Shown: positions 43,518-45,301 of the stretch, one piece after another
How the letters are laid out: each line of letters starts with the position of its first letter
Position numbering within the stretch: the first letter of the stretch is position 1
Made by a program: the position numbers and the translations under genes
The notes under the pieces: model-generated
Database searches by the model: none
Told to the model about the DNA's origin: nothing
What the model saw: the letters and a program-made list of their open reading frames with translations, nothing else
Source: Tenacibaculum finnmarkense
GTDB taxonomy: Bacteria > Bacteroidota > Bacteroidia > Flavobacteriales > Flavobacteriaceae
Assembly (NCBI RefSeq): GCF_900239185.1
Contig: NZ_OENA01000001.1
Coordinates: forward strand, 1-45,301
Reading direction: 5' to 3'
DNA: 45,301 bases

Positions 43518-43638
43518 TGTCAGTTCGAGTAATTTTTAAGAAGTGGAACGAAGTAAAAATTGTATCGAGAACAATACAATACTTCTCGATACAAAATTAT
43601 TTTTCATTTTATTACAAATAATTTCACTCGAAGTGACA
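43518..43638. repeat. Dispersed nested inverted repeat (TGTCAGTTCGAGT...ACTCGAAGTGACA)
   Basis: Outer arms are TGTCAGTTCGAGTAATTTT at the left and ATTTCACTCGAAGTGACA at the right. Inner arms are AAAAATTGTATCGAGAA (43555-43571) and TTCTCGATACAAAATT (43583-43598). The same arms occur in the element at 20364-20510, so this is one dispersed family with variable spacers. It has no coding capacity. It separates the adenosyltransferase from the cobW-type gene and may fold into a cruciform or RNA hairpin. Confidence 0.75.
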
Positions 43639-43681
43639 AAATACAACCTAATAAAAAACGCATCAAACAAAACTTAAAAAA

Positions 43682-44746
43682 ATGAATAAGAAGATACCAA
43701 TTACCATCGTAACAGGATTTTTAGGCGTAGGAAAAACGACCTTAGTACATAATATGTTAAAAAATGCGAACGGAAAACGCATCGCTGTTTTAGTCAATGA
43801 ATTTGGAGAAGTTGATGTTGATGGTCAATTAATTGCTTCTTCTGAATGTGGCGAACAAGGCTGTAATTTAGTGCAATTACCAAACGGTTGTATTTGCTGT
43901 ACGGTTCAAGAAGAATTTTTACCATCGATGTTACAATTACTAGAACGTAAAGAAGAAATTGATCATATTGTTATTGAAACATCTGGTTTATCAATGCCGA
44001 AACCTTTAGTAAAAGCGGTAAACTGGCCAGACTTAAAACCTCATATTACTATTGATGCAGTTATTACTGTAGTTGATGCTGTAGGAATTGCAACTGGCGA
44101 AATTTGCGATAGAGAACGTGTACAAGCACAACGTTTAGCGGATGATTCTTTAGATCATGAAACACCGATTGAAGAATTATTTTTAGATCAATTAGGGTGT
44201 GCCGATTTAGTTTTAGTTAGTAAAAGAGATTTAGTTGATGATGAAAAATTTGAAGAAATTGAAAAATTAATAGCAGCTAAAGCAAGACCTAACATCAAAA
44301 TAATTCCTGTTGAAAATGGTAAATTAGATAATACATTATTATTAGGTATTGAAGCTTCTGCGGAAGATGATGTAGATAATCGTCATTCAATTCACGAAGA
44401 ACACCATAAATCAGGTAATCACCATCACCATAATGATGATATTAAAACTGTTTTGTTAGAATATTCTGAAACTTCTGATATTAAAGCATTCGTTAAAGAC
44501 TTGAAAAAACTTGTTGAAGACCACGAAATTTATAGAATCAAAGGGTTTGTAAATATTCCGAATAAGCCAATGCGTATGGTTTTACAAGGTGTCGGTGCTC
44601 GTTTCGATTATTATTTTGAAAGACCTTGGGGTGCTAATGAAGAGCGTAAAACAAGTATTGTAGTTATTGGTAAAAATATTGAACTTACTAAAAATAACGA
44701 AGTAATTACACATTCACATAGTCACGGACATTCTCATGCACATTAA
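43682..44746 (+). CDS. cobW: CobW-type GTPase metallochaperone (COG0523)
   Basis: This 354-residue G3E-family GTPase has Walker A 'TGFLGVGKTTL' (residues about 11-21), the metal-binding CXCC motif in 'NGCICCTVQEEF', switch 'VNEFGEVDVDG', 'IETSGL' and 'SKRDLVDD'. The C-terminal CobW_C domain follows. Two histidine-rich segments, a linker with 'HHKSGNHHHH' and the C-terminal tail 'HSHSHGHSHAH', should bind divalent metal. CobW proteins are linked to Co2+ supply for B12 synthesis, but COG0523 members also serve zinc. The B12 neighbourhood favours cobalt. The preceding repeat leaves open whether it belongs to the same transcript. Confidence 0.92.
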   Translation: MNKKIPITIVTGFLGVGKTTLVHNMLKNANGKRIAVLVNEFGEVDVDGQLIASSECGEQGCNLVQLPNGCICCTVQEEFLPSMLQLLERKEEIDHIVIETSGLSMPKPLVKAVNWPDLKPHITIDAVITVVDAVGIATGEICDRERVQAQRLADDSLDHETPIEELFLDQLGCADLVLVSKRDLVDDEKFEEIEKLIAAKARPNIKIIPVENGKLDNTLLLGIEASAEDDVDNRHSIHEEHHKSGNHHHHNDDIKTVLLEYSETSDIKAFVKDLKKLVEDHEIYRIKGFVNIPNKPMRMVLQGVGARFDYYFERPWGANEERKTSIVVIGKNIELTKNNEVITHSHSHGHSHAH

Positions 44747-44749
44747 GAG

Positions 44750-45238
44750 ATGACAAATATTTTCACAACAAAAAAACTAGAGAAAATAATCCATAAAAAA
44801 ATTGAAGATAAGACTTTAACTCATGAAAATGACCTTGGAAGTTGGAATGCTAATGTTTTTTATATTGCTAAAAAAAAGTGTATTCTTTTTGTTAATTCTA
44901 AGACTTTTTTTTCAGTAATAATTCCTCGTTTCTCTGTGAAAGATATTAATAATCTTGATACATTATTTATTGAAAACTTACATCAGCAATTATTATTTGA
45001 AAAAATAGCGATTGATTATGACGTAATATCTTCAAAAATTGGGCAAATAGCATTTAATTCAACAAATAATAACAGAAAAAGTATTGGTATTCTTAATTAT
45101 AATATTGAAAAGCTAAATTACTTTAAGTTTGAATATTCTATTTTTAATTCTTCTGTAATCAGAGAAATGACAAATAAATTAAACAAAACCCCTTTTAAAC
45201 AATTAGATCAGGGCAAACTCACACTTTTATTAAATTAA
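44750..45238 (+). CDS. DUF6933-like protein of unknown function
   Basis: This 162-residue protein contains the block 'LGSWNANVFYIAKKKCILFVNSKTFFSVIIP', which I recognise as resembling the DUF6933 family (short cytoplasmic proteins without known function). It has no signal peptide or membrane segment. It begins 3 bases after the cobW stop and is probably co-transcribed with it. The link to cobalamin metabolism is only positional. The last 60 bases of the window after it show no further feature. Confidence 0.7.
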   Translation: MTNIFTTKKLEKIIHKKIEDKTLTHENDLGSWNANVFYIAKKKCILFVNSKTFFSVIIPRFSVKDINNLDTLFIENLHQQLLFEKIAIDYDVISSKIGQIAFNSTNNNRKSIGILNYNIEKLNYFKFEYSIFNSSVIREMTNKLNKTPFKQLDQGKLTLLLN

Positions 45239-45301
45239 TTTCATTGACTCTAAATTGTTCCTTTTGTTAATTTGAACTATATTGTATTGATTTTTAGATA
45301 A

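Overview
The window is about 31% G+C by eye and looks like a chromosome segment of a marine member of the Flavobacteriaceae (Tenacibaculum/Polaribacter-like; this placement is inference). Supporting signs are a type IX secretion (T9SS) type B sorting domain, a PorP/SprF-family protein, A-rich start-codon contexts instead of strong Shine-Dalgarno sites, TAnnTTTG-type promoter boxes, TonB-dependent receptors, and dispersed palindromes of the AGACGCGA...TCGCGTCT kind.

Layout. (1) 1-1.6 kb: the 3' end of a large repeat-containing T9SS cargo protein followed by its PorP/SprF partner. (2) 1.8-7.7 kb: a complete type I restriction-modification operon, hsdR-hsdM-hsdS. (3) 7.9-14.0 kb, minus strand: dabA-dabB-sulP, a DAB-type dissolved inorganic carbon uptake complex plus a SulP anion transporter. 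The DabA zinc/active-site residues are intact. (4) 14.3-15.4 kb: a small secreted protein divergent from a Crp/Fnr regulator, with a TGTAA-N6-TTACA palindrome between them. (5) 15.5-18.1 kb, minus strand: a TPR protein and a TetM/TetQ-like translational GTPase. (6) 18.1-18.8 kb: a decayed REP-associated (RAYT) transposase with its palindromes. (7) 18.8-45 kb: a very large cobalamin (vitamin B12) locus.

The B12 locus has two parts. The first (18.8-23.0 kb) holds cobQ, a CobD-like threonine-phosphate decarboxylase, cbiB and a P-loop kinase-like gene. The second starts at two duplicated cobalamin riboswitches, each heading a TonB-dependent receptor. The second riboswitch also heads a nearly gapless run of about 15 genes: 2Fe-2S protein, SDR-SUMT fusion, cbiX, cobI, cobJ-cobH fusion, bluB, cobL (cbiET), cbiG-cobM fusion, cobK, cbiD, NiCoT-like cobalt permease, ChlI-ChlD fusion, cobB/cbiA and pduO-type adenosyltransferase. 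A cobW-type metallochaperone and a DUF6933-like gene follow. Together these give early-cobalt-insertion corrin synthesis from uroporphyrinogen III to adenosylcobinamide phosphate, O2-dependent lower-ligand synthesis, and probable cobalt and corrinoid uptake. Not in the window are a canonical precorrin-2 dehydrogenase, CobN, CobU/CobP, CobS, the DMB phosphoribosyltransferase and CobC phosphatase.

The most interesting points are: an SDR-like NAD(P)-binding domain fused to SUMT, exactly where a precorrin-2 dehydrogenase is needed; a duplicated riboswitch block that still carries a scar of the neighbouring gene's 3' end; an orphan 2Fe-2S protein with an unrecognised C-terminal domain; a candidate riboswitch-controlled cobalt route (receptor plus HX4DH permease); and a nested MITE-like element next to cobQ.
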